Assembly (NCBI GenBank): GCA_902788315.1
Contig: CADAJS010000026.1
Location: 1 to 59,973, forward strand
Length of the DNA stretch: 59,973 nucleotides
From: an uncultured Bacteroidales bacterium
Lineage (GTDB): Bacteria; Bacteroidota; Bacteroidia; Bacteroidales; Bacteroidaceae
Direction: 5' to 3'
Shown: one piece after another, positions 58,265 to 59,973 of the stretch
How positions within the stretch are numbered: the stretch's first letter is position 1
Layout of the letters: every line of letters begins with the position of its first letter
Notes under the pieces: model-generated
What the model saw: the letters and a program-made list of their open reading frames with translations, nothing else
What the model was told of the DNA's origin: nothing
Databases searched by the model: none
Position numbers and translations under genes: made by a program

Positions 58265-59259
58265 TCCTGCTGCTCGTGCTGAGCATCCCCGGGCTGGCGC
58301 TGCTGAATCTGGCCGTCGGATCGGTGGGCATACCTCTGAGTGAGGTGATGGGCATCCTGTCGGGGCGCGGCACGGAGGTGGAGGTGTGGAACCATATCGT
58401 GCTCCAGACGCGCCTGCCGCAGACACTCACGGCGATGGCTTGCGGAGCGGGACTTTCGGTCGCAGGCCTGGAGATGCAGACGGTGTTCCGGAATCCGCTG
58501 GCTGGGCCTTCGGTCTTGGGCATCAGCAGTGCCGCCAGCCTGGGAGTGGCTTTCGTCGTGCTGCTGAGCGGAAGCGTCGGCGGGGGCGTGATGTCACGCT
58601 TTGGCTTCTGGGGCAATACGGCACTTACGATGGCTGCTATCTGCGGCGCTATGGCGGTGATGGCGCTTATCGTATGGCTCTCGGCAAGGGTCGAGGGCAA
58701 CGTCACACTGCTCATCGTGGGTGTGCTAATCGGTTATCTGGCCAGTGCCGTCATCGGAGTGCTGAAGTATTTCAGCAGTGAGGAGGACATTCGGGCCTAC
58801 GTCATCTGGGGGCTTGGCTCGTTTGCCCGTGTCACGGGCGGGCAGGTCTATGTCTTTGTGGGGCTCATGGCCCTGCTGCTTCCCCCCGCGATGCTCATGG
58901 CAAAGCCGCTCAATACGCTGCTGCTCGGCGAACGTTATGCCACCAACCTGGGGCTGAACGTACGCCGTGCCCGCATGCTGGCCATTGCCTCGGCTGGTAT
59001 CCTCACTGCCATCGTGACCGCCTATTGCGGCCCCATCATGTTCATCGGACTGGCTGTGCCGCATATCACTCGCGGCCTGCTCCATACGGAGGACCATCGC
59101 CTGCTGCTGCCTGGCACGCTGCTCTGCGGCATCTCGCTGGCGCTGATATGTAATGTGATTGCCCGCCTTCCGGGATTCGAGGGGGCACTTCCCATCAATT
59201 CGGTAACTGCACTCATTGGCGCGCCCGTGGCGCTGTGGGTCATCTTGGGACGTAAATGA
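58246..59259 (+). CDS. btuC: Corrinoid ABC-transporter permease BtuC (FecCD family)
   Basis: Inner-membrane permease of 337 residues with about ten helices. Family motifs: TRLPQTLTAMACGAGLSVAG, LEMQTVFRNPLAGPSVLGIS, ARMLAIASAGILTAIVTAYC, GPIMFIGLAVPHITRGL with the coupling-helix region after it, and EGALPINSVTALIGAPV. Its partner is the BtuF at 48271. No BtuD-type ATPase is encoded in this window. The gene overlaps CbiD by 19 nt and cobU by 4 nt. Confidence 0.9.
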   Translation: MRQNGVILLLVLSIPGLALLNLAVGSVGIPLSEVMGILSGRGTEVEVWNHIVLQTRLPQTLTAMACGAGLSVAGLEMQTVFRNPLAGPSVLGISSAASLGVAFVVLLSGSVGGGVMSRFGFWGNTALTMAAICGAMAVMALIVWLSARVEGNVTLLIVGVLIGYLASAVIGVLKYFSSEEDIRAYVIWGLGSFARVTGGQVYVFVGLMALLLPPAMLMAKPLNTLLLGERYATNLGLNVRRARMLAIASAGILTAIVTAYCGPIMFIGLAVPHITRGLLHTEDHRLLLPGTLLCGISLALICNVIARLPGFEGALPINSVTALIGAPVALWVILGRK

Positions 59260-59777
59260 AACGTATAATATTGATTACGGGCGGTCAGCGTTCAGGCAAG
59301 AGTCGGCAGGCCGAGGAGATGGCGCTCTCGCTCGCTCCACATCCTGTCTATATGGCTACGGCTCATGTCTGGGACGAGGAGTTCCGTCGGCGTGTGGCGG
59401 TTCACCGGGCTCGTCGTGGCAGCGAGTGGACCAATATCGAGGAGGAGAAGTTCCTGAGCCGTCATGATGTGGCGGGACGTGTGGTACTCATCGACTGCTG
59501 TACGCTGTGGGCTACCAACTTCTTCAGCGAGAGTGGGGGAGCGGACGGGCCCGATGTGGACGCTGTGCTGCGTGAGATGGAGGCCGAGTTCGACCGCTTC
59601 ACGTCACAGGATGCTGTCTTCATCTTCGTGACCAACGAGATCGGTATGGGCGGTACGAGCGTCAATGCCCTGCAGCGCCGGTTCACCGATCTGATGGGGT
59701 GGTTCAATCAATATGTTGCCCGGCAGGCCAACGAGGTGTATCTCATGGTTTCGGGCCTTAAAGTGAAAGTAAAATGA
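59256..59777 (+). CDS. cobU: Adenosylcobinamide kinase / guanylyltransferase CobU
   Basis: Bifunctional enzyme of 173 residues that phosphorylates adenosylcobinamide and converts the product to adenosyl-GDP-cobinamide. P-loop ITGGQRSGKSRQAEEMAL, YMATAHVWDEEFRRRVAVHR (with the guanylylated His), VVLIDCCTLWATNFF and FVTNEIGMGGTSVNALQRRF (Glu-x-Gly motif) are all present, and the length is normal. Last gene of the cluster inside the window. Confidence 0.94.
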   Translation: MKRIILITGGQRSGKSRQAEEMALSLAPHPVYMATAHVWDEEFRRRVAVHRARRGSEWTNIEEEKFLSRHDVAGRVVLIDCCTLWATNFFSESGGADGPDVDAVLREMEAEFDRFTSQDAVFIFVTNEIGMGGTSVNALQRRFTDLMGWFNQYVARQANEVYLMVSGLKVKVK

Positions 59778-59795
59778 TACGAAGTTTCGGAAGTA

Positions 59796-59877
59796 GTTCT
59801 TCGACGAGCGAAGCGGCTTGCCGCTTTGCCTTTAGTGCAAAGAACTATGAATTATGAATTATAAATTATGAATTAAC
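59796..59877. repeat. Mosaic intergenic repeat, copy R6
   Basis: GTTCTTCGACGAGCGAAGCGGC and GCCGCTTTGCCTTTAGTGCA ending AAGAAC (59796-59845) form a hairpin made of the same modules as R2-R5. It is followed by TATGAATTATGAATTATAAA-type words, the same TTCATAATTCATAAT word seen inside the broken aminotransferase gene. Confidence 0.75.
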
Positions 59878-59973
59878 ATTAGTGTCCCGTTAAAATTGGG
59901 ACGAGTTAAATATTAATCAAACAACCCCGGAATAAGGGGACCAAGTTGCTCTTTGACATCATTGGAATAAGTC
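59878..59973. other. Possible edge of an insertion element
   Basis: GTCCC (59884-59888) and GGGAC (59898-59902) form a hairpin, followed by CCCCGGAATAAGGGG and a leader-like stretch TGCTCTTTGACATCATTGGA to the window end. No coding sequence is visible. The layout suggests an upstream IS end and transposase leader, but the element lies outside the window. Confidence 0.25.

Noticed and set aside
59878..59973. Definite insertion sequence at the window end
   Set aside because: Only a short hairpin and leader-like sequence are visible; no transposase frame is in the window, so it is kept only as a low-confidence note.
1..59973. tRNA or rRNA genes, replication origin, attachment sites
   Set aside because: No cloverleaf, rRNA core sequence, DnaA-box cluster or integrase-linked direct repeat was recognised in either strand by reading.

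Overview
The window looks like a chromosomal segment of a Bacteroidota bacterium close to Prevotella/Segatella. The evidence is the recurring Bacteroidota -7 promoter box TAnnTTTG (often with TTTG 19-21 bp upstream) just before many genes, start codons without Shine-Dalgarno sequences, a lipoprotein with a Ser/Asp-rich export-type N-terminus, TonB-dependent receptors, a CotH/lamin-tail surface protein, and FadL-type and Sel1 proteins. This assignment is inference from gene content; no rRNA or tRNA gene was seen.

Region 1 (1-21001) is a surface polysaccharide locus, all on the + strand and often with 1-11 nt overlaps. It holds wecB, a short UDP-sugar dehydrogenase, a Wzx flippase, a TupA-like ATP-grasp gene followed by a truncated second copy, a Wzy-like polymerase, five or six glycosyltransferases, a mutase-like flavoprotein, a CapA-like protein, a PaaK/CapK-like adenylate enzyme, a hexapeptide acyltransferase, a PIG-L deacetylase, the initiating phosphoglycosyl transferase, a nucleotidyltransferase-fold protein, a WbuC cupin and a broken DegT aminotransferase. 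The middle (about 3.6-13 kb) is visibly AT-rich, as in horizontally exchanged capsule loci.

Region 2 (21002-30193) is an accessory island built of short cassettes separated by copies of one mosaic intergenic repeat. In order: a PARIS-like ATPase + DUF4435 pair; remnants of a coiled-coil (possibly transposase) gene and of a nucleotidyltransferase gene; an AAA ATPase overlapping a PD-(D/E)XK-like protein, the best candidate here for an undescribed defence system; a convergent AAA_14/DUF4143 ATPase with a palindrome over its promoter; a DUF3791 gene with a truncated DUF3990 partner; and a Panacea (PanAT-like) toxin-antitoxin pair.

Region 3 (30194-40135) is GC-rich and more stable: an SF2 helicase, a convergent large CotH surface protein, a secreted alpha/beta hydrolase, a FadL-type porin and a Sel1-repeat protein, with two strong bidirectional terminators, a small inverted-repeat element and a palindromic tandem repeat.

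Region 4 (40136-44331) is an aldA-lutA-lutB-lutC operon that would take L-lactaldehyde (from fucose or rhamnose) through L-lactate to pyruvate.

Region 5 (44556-59777) is a B12 locus under a cobalamin riboswitch: two BtuB-like receptors, a lipoprotein CbiK-type chelatase, BtuF, a PduO adenosyltransferase, four double-domain corrin-ring enzymes (CobJ-CbiC, CbiE-CbiT, CbiG-CobM, CobK-CbiD), BtuC and CobU. It combines corrinoid uptake with the anaerobic corrin pathway. BtuD, CobI/CbiL and the late enzymes are not in the window. The window ends in another repeat copy and what may be the edge of a mobile element.
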